A stretch of DNA of 64,000 bases, from contig OU744725.1 of the NCBI GenBank assembly GCA_916613615.1, positions 67,278,575-67,342,574 of the forward strand. Reading direction: 5' to 3'. Below, piece by piece: positions 11,784 to 25,730 of this stretch. Under the pieces are notes generated by a model. The model searched no databases and was not told the origin of the DNA. It saw only the letters and a program-made list of their open reading frames with translations. The translations under genes were made by a program, and so were the position numbers. The DNA is from Steromphala cineraria. Taxonomy: Eukaryota; Mollusca; Gastropoda; Trochida; Trochidae. The stretch's first letter is position 1; each line of letters opens with the position of its first letter.

Positions 11784-14700
11784 TCATACATATTTTATTA
11801 GGAATAACATTGAACGAGCTTTTACACCATTTTTTGTTAAAAACACATTAAGTACTGTCAGAAAATACACTTGACACTTTCGACAGATGAATTCATTTTG
11901 CAATGTGGGACTATTTTAAGGTTAGTCATTAAAATATATTTTGGATGCAAGTAAGTACACAGCTGTCAACAATTCAAAGCATCGTCTGTTAGATTTGATA
12001 TATTTTAAGCCACTTAGTTATTTAATCATGCACTGATCTATCAAAGGAATCTGAAGGGTAGAAGTTGATGAACGTTGTAATCAAAATTAATTGATCTTTT
12101 TGTTTGATTTCCTTTTACAGCACAACAAAGTGAAATTCACCTAAATAAATTGACGAAATAGTAGGAACAGTTACTTCTTTATGCTGAAACCCATTCAGGT
12201 CACAGATTCTTTGAAAAGAAGTAATTATTGGTGTTCAATCAAAATAAAAGGTTCTATGAAGGTTGACGTGTCTTTAATGTTTAATGAAAAGTATAGAGTC
12301 GTCAAACATTTATTGTGTTTATAGAATCAAACCCACTCCAAAGCATTTAATTTCTTTTTTTACTTATATTGTTAAATACTAAAACAGAACAGAATACCTG
12401 TTACTACCTGCCTGAAAATAATGTATGGCATTAAATTTGAAGTTTCGTCTCCAAATTTCCTATATGTTGTCAAATATCAATTTTCTAACTATGAGGTAGG
12501 TAACTCATGATTTAGTTAGATTATGTACAACATAGCCTTTTAGTATTGACATAAAACTATTTGATAAACACCTATCACCTGGAGGATCCAGACAAAGGTT
12601 TAGAGAGATTATATCAGACTTGTCATCATTGACAGTACAAATCTAACACTCTGTATAACTATTCACAGATTACAGACTTTCTATTATCAAAAGGAGGTGA
12701 GATTGCCAGGTCCTAGATGAAGTTGACAAGAGACAGTACTGTTTTTACCACAACATAATGATATGACAGACATGATTTGTATATAACCAAAAGTCATAAG
12801 AGTTTGTAAACTGAACTCTCGGCAAACTATGATGTCATAAACGAACATAAAGTCTAGTACAAGAAATTAATGAATCAGATAGAGATGATGCCTTTCGAAA
12901 GAAATAAAAATTGAGCTTGATTCCTTTTCTGTAGTTTAGTCTTTATGGTTGTCAGTAAATGGTTCAAAATAGGAAAGTGCTAAAATAAAGAATTTTTTAC
13001 AGATATATAAATCTAGATGATGAAACTTTATAATAAATTATAACAATCAAAGGGAGAACAATTTGATGTTTTCAATACAGTAATGTGATAAAATGTGAAT
13101 TTCGCCGAAATGTTTATGAATGAAGCGACACAGTTTGAAAGGAATTTTAATGTAATAGTTGTATGTGACGCTCAAAGCTTTTGTTGTTCTCAAAAGGAGC
13201 AAATAAGAAAAGATAAGTGTTTTTGTAATAAAATATCACTTGCCTGGAGACATGTTAAATAGTAGAAACATTGTAGAGTTAAACATATAGCATTACACGG
13301 TAATACATTTCCCATAAGCAGAATTAAACATCCAAGATAAGTATTTTTAGTTTCGAATTGGAGGTATAAACGACCCGAGCAAAAGGTAATTTCCGACTGT
13401 CCGGAAGGAAGAATCAGTTGTGGTTGTGCTTTTTCCAGAACGACTTTCTGTACAGTGCTGTACAGGAAAAGACATTTTATTTCTTGCAGCAACTGATTTT
13501 GAAAAAGCTATGTTCATTGGTTACTTTTACTTCTTTAGGTTCGGAGAACATTGACATTTGCGATGTTTTTTTTGTAGTTTCCTTCAATGAAATGATATCA
13601 AAACAATTGAAATAAATTTTGTATTTCTCAATAACATCCCTAAATGACCAGCTGATCTTTAGAATAGTTAATATTCACCTTTCACCTAGCTCTCCTGTCC
13701 ATGTGATAAGACATACTTGGTTATAGTTTCTTTTATTTCACTTCATAAATGGTTGAGAGATATTATTAGTATAGATAAATTAAATGTGTTAATAACTGAA
13801 TATTTCAAAATTAAATGGTTTATTAAGAGATAACAAATTTTTAATTAAGATATAAGAGGATAACACATGCATGTGATGCCACAATGTCAGTGACTTGTGC
13901 TGAATTCTGAAGATATATTCAGATGTTAAATAGAATATGATCTCTATGTAATAATGAAGTCGACAATCAACCTCGATGTTCGACAAAACCTTTCATTTCA
14001 GTAACAACAATCCACAAATTTACAGAAATAAACTCAAACAAAATAATTTAGTCAAAACCAATAACACTGATGGACACAAAGGATGAGAGAGATAAATATC
14101 TTGTATGATTAAAACTGAAATAACGAAATATGGATTATCTTTAATTTCGCCTAATAGTCATGAATTTGAGTTTGTTTTCTATCAAACTGATTCTTTGATG
14201 ACCTGTTATCATGTTTTCCTGATTTTATATTATAATTACCATTGTACCATGATTTTGACAACCCATATTTAAGTTAAAAAGATAACAAAACGATTTTGAC
14301 AACCCTTACAAACGTGAAAATATAACAGACATGAAGCCAAAAAAAGACTTCAATTATACCTTTTTTATTCGTAGGGAAATGTCTAAATTTGTTTTTTTTT
14401 CAAAAATTATGACAGTATGTAGGCATGCTGTCCATTAAAGCAATAATTTGATTATTTTGTTTCATGGAACTTGTCATGAAGAAACAAAAAGAATCATGTT
14501 TTCATTTCAACAGGACTGGACCCTAAACATTTTCTGTCGGTATAAATTAAAAGACTACTTGACCAATGAGAAATAAAAGGAAAGAAAACATTTGATAATC
14601 AAACAATGTATAATTTACAAGAATTAAGGAAATAAAACCCTACTTGTTTTAAAAAAGGAAACGCAAATAAAAGTCTCATCACATTGTCTTTAAATTATTC

Positions 14701-15608
14701 TAGATGGCCTGATCCTTTGATTATAAAAACATTTAAATTGAAATTGACAACCCATGCTTACATCTAGAACATAACAGACAACACATGATTGAATATGACA
14801 TTCAAATTATATTTAAAGATGTTGCCGTTGGATTCCATGATTTATCTAAATCTGTCCTACTGATCTAAGCTTTTAGTTTTCATGAATAATCACTATTACA
14901 AACATGAATTGTGCTTTCTTCTGAAACATGTTGACATTTACAATGAAGCTTACATGATTCAAATGATTAATCATTGCTCTTGGGAAAGCAATTTGTTTTC
15001 AGATAAGCAATGAAATGTTGATTGCACGATATTCGGGATCCTTTATTTCTAATCTTCCTGTATAATGTTTTTCTGAATAAAAATAGTCATCTTAGTTTAC
15101 AATGATTAGAGATGTGGTATGAAATGTCACAAAGTATTGAAATGGTTTGAGAAGTCTTTTTGTAGATTTGAAAACTATTCATTATTGTAAAAATGACAAA
15201 AGTAATCAAAACTGAAAATGAAATCTGAATGATTCCAATACCTGATACGCAAACAAGCCTTGAGCTATTAGATGTTTCATTTATTGACTTTACAATGCGA
15301 AGTTCAAGTTGTCTTAATGATCTTTGAAATAAAATGCAAATTGGGATTGAACAATCGGTATGTATTGCTTATCCAGAAGCTCATGCACGTTTCAGCAAAA
15401 CCAAGTTCATACGAATCTGATAAATCTTCTTTAATGTTACATTTGGTAAAATGTTTTAAGTTTTGACAGCAGGTTCCATCTGAAGTGATAAGTGCACAAC
15501 ATCACAACCGTTCCATTGAATAATAACATTGAATGAGCTTATCCACCAATTTTATCATCCACATTCAGTACCATCAGAAAAATGAACTGCACACTTCAGA
15601 TAGATGAA

Positions 15609-16633
15609 TTTATCATACAATGGATAGTGTTCTCGGCATAATAAAGCCAACGGATATTTTCGATATCCGTTGGGCGTGGCTAAGGGTCATATATGGATAC
15701 CGATGCAAATTTCCATTGTCAAGGTCGGAATTTTTTTCGAAAATTTCGATGACGTCACAAGCGTTAGCATTTTGAACGCCTCTAGTAACGGAAAGAGGCA
15801 TTACAATATGAATGATACATTGCATAAACATTAATCTACGAAATAACAACAAAACTGTATGGGTCTTTAGCCATATGTATCATTTAGCAGTGCTAAAACA
15901 CTGTCATCACGATTTGAATGAAACCGACCGAACAATTTTACTCACAGGTACCAAAGGCAGTTCAAGTCTCATGTTCAAACATGTCATTTACCCGTCTTCG
16001 GTGTTCTTTACTTTAATATTGTTTAGTTTGGATTCGGAAATCCACAGACTATCATCTAGTTTAGCTCTCCGGCCATCAATGTTCGTTCAATCGCTGTCTC
16101 AACGCAAGCTGCCATTGTCACGTAGGCGAAGGGAAGCAACTCTTGCCCCTTGGTGAGATTGACTCGTCCTCTCGATGACGTCGGATTAAAGAACGTCAGT
16201 TCGATCCCGCCAAAGACCATTTAAAATTTGTCTAATTTTTAAAATCATTGTATTTTATAGATTTTTTAAATTTAAAAACTTTGGAGTCGTGACAAAATAA
16301 CTCAAACGGCAATAAAAGGCATATATAAGGAGGAATTATATTTTGTCAATTCACCGTCAGAGTCATTGCTCTATTCATTTGCATATATCAATGCGCGAAT
16401 CTTAAAACAATTTCAACTATTAAAATAGTATTATCAGGCATTTTTTCGAATTACATTTTAAAATGACATTGTATGATAAAGAAGTTATCATGCTCGTGTG
16501 TTTTGGGATCGTAAATATCCTGCATTAGGAATAAACACTATGTATTTAGCTCGCCAAGGCTTGCAAAATACAATGTTTATTCCTATTGCAGGATATTTAC
16601 GATCCCAAAAACACACTCGCATGATAACCTCTA
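15609..16633. mobile_element. Helitron-like element, copy 1
   Basis: The insert starts TTTATCATACAATGG and ends GATAACCTCTA. The sister copy near 27380 (GATGAATTTATTTTGCAAAG) shows the site without it: removing the insert restores that sequence exactly, with insertion between A and T and no target duplication longer than one base. The last 150 bases fold into a long imperfect hairpin (arms near 16488-16540 and 16565-16628), and a second short hairpin lies near the left end at about 15647-15675. A/T insertion without duplication plus a 3' hairpin is the signature of rolling-circle elements. The end is CTCTA, not the usual CTRR, and no Rep/helicase is present, so it is non-autonomous or atypical. 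Confidence 0.65.
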
Positions 16634-19600
16634 TTTATTTTGCAAAGTGGGACTACTTTAAGGTTTGACAGCTGTCAACAATACAAAACATTGTCTTTTA
16701 GGTTTGCCATATTTTAGTAACTCAGGTATTTAGTCATAAATTGATCTTTCAAAGGAATATGAAGAAAGGAAGTTTTATGAAAAAGTCCTCAAACAATATT
16801 GATTATAGAATCAGAACCCACTCCAAAGCGTTTGATTCCTCTTATACGGTTTATAAAAAAAATATATGGCATTATGTCGTAAATTTTGTATCTGAAATTA
16901 TGTTAAATTATGAATTTTCTAACTACGAGGTAGGTAACTCATAATTTGGTTAAAGTGTGTACGACATGGCCTTTCAGGTTTGAGATGAAACTTTATTGAT
17001 AAACACCTTTCACCATACATTGACTACAGATTAACTTGAAATTTGACAGAAACTGCCAATGCCTGGAGGAACAAGACAAAGGATTAGAGAGATATATTAG
17101 ACTAAAAAGGAGCACTCAGGAATAATTATTAAGTGTTTTTGTAAAAACAAATCACTTGCCTAAAGACATGTTTAATGGTAAAAAACATAACCCAGTACAT
17201 GGTAATACAAAAGATATTAGACGTCCAAGATAGGTATTTTTAGTTTCCAATTGGAGGCATAAACGACCCGAGCAAAAGGTTATTTCGGATTGTCCGGAAG
17301 TACGAATCAATTGTGGTTATGTTTTCTTCAGAACGACTTCCTTTTACTCATTCTGTTCATACTGTTCAGGAAAAGACATTTTATTTCTGGAAGCAATTAA
17401 TTTTGAAAAAGTAATGTCTATTGGTTACTTTTACTTCTTTAGTTTCGGAGAACATTGACATTTGCTGTGTTTTTTTCAGTTTTCTTCAATGAAATGATAT
17501 CAAAACAATTCTCAACAACATCCCTAAATGACCAGCTGAGCTTAAACATAATCAATATTCACCTTTCACCAAGCTCTCTTGTCCATGTGATAAAACATAC
17601 TTGGTTATAATTTCTTTTTATTTCACTTTATAAATGGCTGAGAGATAGTATTGGTATAGATAATCAAATGTGTTAATAACTGAATATTTCAAAATGAAAG
17701 GTTTATCAAGAGATAACAATTCTTCATTAGGATATAAAAGGGACCATATGCATGTGATGCCACAATTTCAATGACTTGTGCTGAATTCCAAAAGATATAT
17801 TCAGATATTAAATACAATATGATCCCCATGTAATAATGAAGTCGACAATCAACCTCGATGTTCGAACTAAACCTTGCATTTCAGTAACAATGATCGACAA
17901 ATTTACAGAAATATACTCACACAAGATAATTAGTCAAAACCACTAACAATGATGGACACAAAGGATGAGAGAGATGAATATGATTTTTAATTCAAAATGT
18001 AATAACGTAAGATGAATTATCTTTAATTTCGCCTACTAGTCATGAATTTGAGTTCGTTTTCTATCAAACTGAATCTTTGATGACCATGTTTTCGTGATTC
18101 TAAACTATTATTACCATTGTAACATTTTGATAAATAATTAAAACTAAAGGATTCTGACAACCTATATTTACGTTAGAAATATAAGAGACTTGAAGCCAAA
18201 AAGACTTCAATTATACTTTTTATTTCGTAGGGAAATGTCAAAAATTACAGTATTTAGGTACGATGTCCAATACAGCGATAATTTGATAATTATCTTTTCA
18301 TGGAACTTGTCAACTCTTTAACGAAAGCTTCTTGCTTATGAAACACAACAATTTTGTACAATTGTTTTACTATATAGGAAGTCCTTTTACACTTTATTTT
18401 CATAATACTTCGGAAATGTTAACTTTATCAAAGAAAACTTTCAAGAAGCTCTGAAGTCATGAGATACTTGTACTTAAAAGAGATGAAAAACTTAAATACT
18501 TCTTGGTAGAAGTTAGAGCACTTTCAGTTTTGACAGCTACTTCAATCGGTGAAGTATTTCAAGTAACCAATAAATGCATGGCTGTCAAAAGCATTTAACT
18601 GTTTATTAAATCATGGTTAACTATACGTCATGATGTTCTTAAAGTGTCATACACCTAAAGTCACAAAGACAGTAATTCTTTTGATTCTAACTTGTCAATC
18701 AAATGAGTTCAAAGAAAATTTGAGTTCAAAGACATATTTCGGTCAAGTTAAATGTAAGCTTCTTTTGAAAGTGAAAGATGTTAACCTCTAAGAAAAAGAA
18801 CACTTTTGATTTCTTATACAGAGTTCAATCCTAATCTTGATTGAAATTTCAACTGTCAATAGTGACAAACAGCAAGCTATAGACTTGAAGGCTTCTGTAC
18901 CCGTAGGTTCAACAAAATATTACCATTTGGTTCTTTTAAATCATGTCATGCAACTATTTGTTTTCACTTCAGAAAATACATCAGTAAGAATACAATTTAT
19001 AAACTGTAGAAATAGAAACTTTCAATTATTTTAAATTAAGGTTGTTGTTTACACTAAGAAATTACTAAGACCACTCACATTTGCAGTTTATTCACTTACC
19101 TGTAAACCAAAGTGCAAATGCCATGTAAGTATATATGTCTTTGAGACATTGTACCATTGCACCGTAACAGAAAATGTTTAAATGTTTCTAAAGAAATGTA
19201 AATTAATTTTAGCCATATTTGTATGCCATAACAGTCGTGGCAGGTAAAGAAACTGACAAGTGGTACACATTTCTAAATTGATATAAACAATTCTTAAAAA
19301 TGTAGCTTTTACCCTTTACATGTTTCTATGAAATGAGAATTCATGTTCATTTATAACTCACATTATTACAAAATTAAGAACAGTATGCTATAGTAATTTC
19401 CAACCGTTCTGAATTCATGAAAGAAACGCCGATGAAAACAATTATGAAAAGAAGTTGGAGGTAGAAATAAAATTACTTTCAGTTCTGACAGCTGCTTCCA
19501 TTCGTGATGCATTTCAAGATCCAAGTAAGTGCATGGCTGTCAAGAACTATCAAACTGTTTATCAGATCAAATGTGAACTATATATTACTTCTATCAGTCT

Positions 19601-21270
19601 ATAACTTACATACTCAGTGTCATACAATCACTTTTTCGTGTTATCCAGATGTTCAAAGTGAGATCAAAGATGTTTTCAGTCATGTTAAATGTATTTTTTT
19701 GTAACTTTAAAGAAGAGGACACTATTGATTTTCATTTGAAGCGTTCAACCGTGATCCTTATTCTGATGTTAAATATCATCACTACAGCTATTAAGGTATG
19801 TATATAATGTAGTATAAAGGTTTGTAAGACTCAATGTGAAATACAAAAACACCCATTGCCATTTGTATCTAAAGGAAACTAATGTGAAATGATTTTATTT
19901 ACAATTAATTTTCCATTTACCTTGAACTTTAGACCACAGTAGTGATGAAATGTACCAACAACTAACAAACTTGTAGTGAGCCGAAATACTGTGAAAGTGA
20001 GAGTTCGATTTCCGAAAGGAACTTTACCTGAAAAAGAAATTGTACAATTGCAGATAGTCTAATGCCAAATATAACAATGTTACTTTGTAAACTTTAAATG
20101 AAATAATATTCATGCATTCTGTTGAATATTGGTAAAACTATAAACATAAGTAACGGCTGATAAAAAATCATAGGAATGGTACACTTCAGGCAATAAATAA
20201 ATAAACACTAAATCAGCATTAACTGATCAGCAATCGCGGAAGGGTTGAGTTGATATAATTTGTATTTGTCATGTTCAACATATTTCATATAAGCTTTATA
20301 CAAAAAGTGTTATGATCTTTAGAAACTAAAATATATTCATATATCTTGAAACTCATAATGAAGTGCGCTGTTTTTTATGTAGTATTTGCAAGTATTGTTA
20401 GATTATCAAAATGCGTGCAATATAGTTCTAAACCGTCATCTCGTTATCTCAAGAGATTATTCAACCTGTAAAACACAGATTGAAACAGGAACAACATAAG
20501 TTTAGCGTACTCAGAGGAAATAAGTGTCTGAATCGTCTATTTATGAAAAGAGTAGTAAATGATAGTGATCAAATCAACAGATATTTCATAAAATACAAAC
20601 TGGCTCAACTAGTCATGAATCCAATGTTTATAAATAAGGACGTGTCAAGCGTTCAATCATTTGCAAAATTTGGATTATGTAAGGGACTAATGAATATAAA
20701 AGGTTCCACAAATCTGAATACGTGACAAGTTGTTGATAATTGGCGCAGTGAAAGTTGAATAACTATACGTCATATATAAAAACAGTCTAAAAGCCATTTG
20801 CGCATTATTCAGGGAAGAGGGAATTTTTCAATAGAATATTTGTAGGGCTTAGTAATATGTTAACCATCTCAGTTATGTATCGTAAATATGAAATACTTTT
20901 AGAATAATTTGTTGTCCTGGTTCACCTGTCATCTTCAATGCATCATGTGCATCTACTGGGAGAAGTTAATTGTAAAGTTTGTTTTTGTCATTTTTTCACT
21001 TGAATTATGTAAGGGCATTATCATAATTTATTCATTTAAGAAAATATAATGATTCTTAAATATATATTTACGTTTTTCAATTTGTTTGTGTTCTGTCACT
21101 TATCATTTTAAATGAACAATGCGTTAGAATTTTGTCGTCCTCAAACATAGTTCTGTTGACACTGAAAGATACTTTTATGGAAAGTTTTGAGATAGGCATT
21201 ATGTTTTCCCCTTAAAATGAAAGTAAAACATATCAGAAAATCTTTAGCGAATTTTTTTAATTTTACAATG

Positions 21271-21621
21271 CAGTAGCACGTTTTAAGGGGGAACATCAGG
21301 TGATGCCAGGAAAATGAAAATAAATGGTTCCAATTAAAAGACAACGTATAACTATATAAAGCAAAAATAAATCAAACACTTCATGTAAAGTTAGCCATGC
21401 GGGATTCCTTTTTCTTACAGAAAATGAATTAAAGGTGTTCACACAAAAATGGCTGCCAATTGACTTCATGTGCTACTTTACAATCTGTTCTCTGATTCTG
21501 GATGCTGGCTTTGTGTAATAAGATCTTTGACACTTTCAAAATAATACAGTTAGCATTAATGTACAATTATCAGTGAACAATTTAAAGGACAATCTAAACA
21601 CAAAAACGTGCGACTACCCCT
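21271..21621 (-). mobile_element. MITE with TTAA target, copy in array
   Basis: It begins CAGTAGCACGTTTTAAGGGGG and ends ACGTGCGACTACCCCT, followed by TTAA at 21622-21625. It is a diverged, inverted relative of the better preserved element at 58460-58814, sharing internal stretches such as the one around AGGTGTTCACACAAAA. The left end has lost its first few bases. It has no coding capacity. Confidence 0.65.
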
Positions 21622-21689
21622 TTAAAGGGGTTCACTCTTCATCTAAACCACATTTCTGAACCTGGAATTTTGCACTCACATGTCTTTTT

Positions 21690-21960
21690 TAGAGATAAAC
21701 CTACATTTGAAATTTTCACAAAATCGGTTAAGACATGAAGATTTAAGCGAAATTCTTGATCAATTATATAGAAAATACAAGAGGGAACACCCCGTCTATA
21801 TATGTGCGATGCAAGATTATTTTCAAATTCGAAATCTAGATATATCTCAACATATAAAACCGATATGTTACATTCAAAAGTGGTTGTAGAGATTTGAAGA
21901 TCTTTTTATCAACAAAGATGGAAAACTTGAAAAAATGACTGGTTGGTGTTTTACAACGTT
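21690..21960 (+). pseudogene. Decayed coding-like block, copy 1
   Basis: A polypyrimidine stretch and AG at about 21694 precede an open frame whose product contains QNRLRHEDLSEILDQLYRKYK and, further on, QHIKPICYIQKW. An in-frame TAG near 21888 interrupts it, and the frame then continues (RFEDLFINKDGKLEKMTG). The same protein-level pattern occurs at 31711-32169 with different breaks. I do not recognise the family. Amino acid similarity kept on both sides of stops and frameshifts suggests a once functional exon that was duplicated with the array and then died. It could also be a remnant of an unrecognised transposon. Confidence 0.45.
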
Positions 21961-22579
21961 TCGGAGTATACGCAGAAGGAATGGCTTACATTATGATGTA
22001 TTATTTCTCGTTCAAAAAATATCCTATCAACGCAAAATGCACTACGATGCATTGGAATGAATATCCTATCTATCACTGTTACACAGACATTTGTGAACTG
22101 AGAACCTAGTCGCTCAAGGTTTCCATTACTCGATACCGACATTAAGTCCATTCCTACATTTGAAATATACATCACTCATCTCGCCAGGTTTGAATAAGAT
22201 GATGTAGTGGGACAAGCTAAAATGAAATGCACTATAAAAAATTATCTTTAAAAGCTTTCTTAAAACTGAAAGCACCAAGCTGTCGGGCTTAGGGGTACTC
22301 TTAAAAAGGTAATTTATCTTTATTTATCACGACTATGATATTTTTTTACACTAATGAAAAGTGGTATGAGACTTAATATAATGTCGAAAATATCACAGCA
22401 TCTTTTAATGGTTGTCACAGAAATTGTTAAAACAACCTTACAATTCAGGTTGTCATTTGGTTGTTTGTTTGGAGCGTTGCATTTGTATGTTGTAATTGGA
22501 CTGGTATGTTTAGCAATATCATGCTGCTAATTATACGTTTCCTTTGAGATAGAAGTAAATTCCACTTTTGTCAAATTAC

Positions 22580-22965
22580 TAAAGAGTACCACCGTCATAA
22601 AGCCACATTGCTTAAGAGTACCAACATCATTAAACGTCATTGAAAAGGGTACCAACATTATGAAAGCCCATTCCTTAAAGTAACCAACATTATGAAGCCA
22701 AATTACTTAAAGAGTACCAACTTCATAAAATCACATTACTTAAGAGCACCAATATCACAAAAGTACAACCATCACTGCAGAGCATCAACATAACAAAACC
22801 TCATAACCTAAAGTTATTAACACCTTAAAGCCAAATCAAGTAAGTACCAACATTATAAAACTACTTCACTTAAGAGGACCAACATCATAAAACCGCATTA
22901 GTTAAATGTACCAACATAATAAAGCCAAATTACTTAACAGTAGCAACATTAAAAACAGACTTTTA
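22580..22965. repeat. Imperfect minisatellite, about 30-40 bp unit
   Basis: About ten loose copies of a motif like AGTACCAACATCATAAAACC followed by ACATTACTTA run head to tail. A shorter version lies at the equivalent place in copy 2 (32655-32815), so the minisatellite existed before the unit was duplicated and has since expanded or shrunk. Confidence 0.75.
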
Positions 22966-25730
22966 ACCTAATGGTAACATTATAGCATTAATTGTTGTTT
23001 GTCTTGTCCAAAAGGTTAAAGATTCTTTCAATGGAAAACGAGCAAGTGTATGTCTGAATATTATCAGCTAAAGCATATGATGAGTCCCCCGATTTAAACC
23101 AGACAGAACTTTACACTATGCAAAAGTGTCTTTCTTTGTTATTCAACAGTGAAATGTCGTGATCGATAATATCTTAAAGGTACCTTAGCTGAACATGGTA
23201 CATTCGTTTAAGAACTGCAGCTTTGAAAATAAATTATCCTGCAATTGGTAACATATCTTTTCGTTATTGTTAGATCATCGTATTTACCAAAACAGACGTT
23301 CTATTGCTCCTTTATATTGATTGATTGCCTCCTCTGTACACCGGTTTCAACAATGCAACTGCGGTTCTCAAATTAGTATGCATGGGATGGTAGACAGTTG
23401 CGTGACGAGCAGTTACAAACAAAGAAAGCAATTTTGATTTTTGGTCCTGCTTAAAGGGGCAGGACCACCATTTAGGAACTTTGCTAAATGGAGGAAAATG
23501 ACATTTAAATGTTGAAAAGACAATTCCTTTAAATGAAAAGGAGCAGCTCTAAAACGAACGTAACATATTCGGTTAAAGAAGATATACACAACGATTATAT
23601 TATCGTTTTGTTCGGCTTTGTAAACAGTATTCCCTTTCTGTTCAGAAATAATTCTTCTCTTTCTTGATATTTAACATGAAGGAGTTCTAAGTACAAAAAG
23701 CAAGTTGACTTTTTTATTTTACAGTTACTTAGAAAAAGTCAAAAGTCATATGATTCCTTCAAATGGTTATGGTTGACAGTTGCAGATTATATGCCTGGTT
23801 AAATGATAAAACATGGTAGGTTCTTCAAGACTGAAAAACAAAAAAGAGCCCAGATGTACGTATGTCGAAGTTCACTTCGGATTATTGATGTAAAATCCAC
23901 TCTCACTCTTTAGCAACTCAAATGAAGTTAAATCATGCTGCAAAATATCTGTTTCTTGTTTGACAATAGTTACACGTAAAGGGTGTTTATAGGGTATCAA
24001 ATTAAACCAATTGACGCAAGTGAAACTTCTGATTAAAACCAGAATACCAGACCCTTGTTTTTTTAATAAAAGAAAATATCATGTTTTTTTCTCAATCAAC
24101 TTATACACATTCACAAAATCTTGGTAATGATGGAATATGAGACAGAAGAGAATTCTTATTGAGGAACCAGGAAAATCGAGTACATGATGAAGGGAAACAA
24201 TGTATTTAGATAGATAAATTTTTCGGCAGCATTAAATTTTGATTTAACTTTGCTTTCTAAGCATATGTTTTACAAGTTTTTTTCACAAGTACTTCTCATC
24301 ATGTTCATTAATTATATCAACAATTGATAATATTATCACTACGCCATCTTGAATGGTTAGCGTAAGGAGAAAACAAACCTTCTGTGTTGTGTTTGTATAA
24401 ATGATGTTAACAAATTAATAATGGTTTAAAGAATATGAACATATTTACAAATAATTCATAACAAAAAGAAACTTTGATACTGATGCTCTCTCTGTTTTTA
24501 AACTGTTAAATGTTATCTACGCTGGGACATATGAATTTAAGTGTAAAATATAAACTTGTACATGAAGAAACAAAAATAATCCTGTTTTCATTTCAACAGG
24601 ACTGACCTCATGACCTGAATCATTTTCTGCCGGTATAAGTTAAAAGATAAGTTTCTTGACCAATGAGAAAGAAAAGGAAAGAAAACATTTGATAATCAAA
24701 CAATGTATAATTTACAAAAGTTAAGGAAATTGAAACAAAATCCTACTTGTTTTAAAAAAGGAAACACAAATAAAGGTCTCGGCACATTGTCTTTAGATAA
24801 TTCTAGATGGCCTGATCTTTTGATTATAAAAACATTTAAATTGAAATCGACAACCCATGCTTACATCTAGAACATAACAGACATCACATGATTGAATATG
24901 ACATTAAAAATGTATTTAATGATGTTTCCGTTGGATTCAAAGATTTTTCTAAATCTGCCCTTCTTATCTAAGCTTATAGTTTTCATGAATAATCACTATT
25001 ACAAAAATGAAATCTGCTTTCTTCTGGAACATGTTGACATTTACAATGAAGCTTACATGATTCAAATGATTAATCATTGCTCTTGGGAAAGCAATCTTTT
25101 TTCAGATAATCAATGAAATGTTGATTGTACAATATTCGGGGCCTTTATTTCTAATCTTCCTGCAAAATGTTTTTCTGAAATAAAAAAAGTCATCTTAGTT
25201 TACAATGATTACAGATGTGGTATGAAATATCAAAAGTATTGAAATGGTTTGAGAAGTCTTTTTGTAGATTTGAAAACTATTCATTATTGTAAAAATGACA
25301 AAAGTAATGAAAACTGAAAATGAAATCTGAATGATTCCAATACCTGATACACAAACAAGCCTTGAGCTATTAGACGTTTCATTTATTGACTTTAGAATGC
25401 ATATGCGAAGCATAATTTATTATTAAGTTTTTATATTCAAGTTGTCTTAATGATCTTTAAAATAAAATGCAAATTGTGATTGAACAATTGGTATGCATAT
25501 AAGTTTTGATTATTCAGAAGCCCATGCACGTTTCAGCAAAACCAAGTTCATCGAATCTGATAAATCTTCTTTAAAGAAAAATGTTTTTAGTTTTGACAGC
25601 AGGTTCCATCTGAAGTGACAAGTGCACAAATGGCAACAACATCAAAACCGTTCTATTAGGAATAACATTGAACAAGGTTATCCACCATTTTTATTATCCA
25701 CATTCAGTACCATCAGAAAAATGCACTTAA

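Larger units (their letters stand above)
7200..14477. repeat. Tandem unit copy 0, partial, interrupted by a LINE
   Basis: This stretch shares ordered blocks with the three copies downstream. Examples are the block near 7221-7450 (again at 23630), the block at 8370-9470 (again at 14480, 24560 and 34080), and the series at 11898, 12494, 13215, 13958 and 14406. A LINE at 9477-11783 splits it. It jumps from the block ending near 14470 straight back to the unit start, so it lacks the second half seen in copies 1 and 2. It has no intact gene. Copies differ by many substitutions and indels, so the duplication is old. Confidence 0.75.
14478..24560. repeat. Tandem unit copy 1, about 10 kb
   Basis: This is the fullest copy of the unit. 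Landmark blocks run in order at 14480, 16635, 16927, 17133, 17457, 17841, 18249, 18409, 19522, 20110, 21698, 22600, 23023, 23344 and 23630, and each has a partner in copy 2 at an offset of roughly 9.5-11 kb. Two mobile elements (15609-16633 and 21271-21621) are private to this copy at these positions. No intact gene is visible. The sequence has possible exon fragments, described separately. Confidence 0.8.

Noticed and set aside
22580..22965. CRISPR-like spaced repeats
   Set aside because: Repeats are imperfect, spacers are not unique, and the sequence is eukaryotic; it is a minisatellite.
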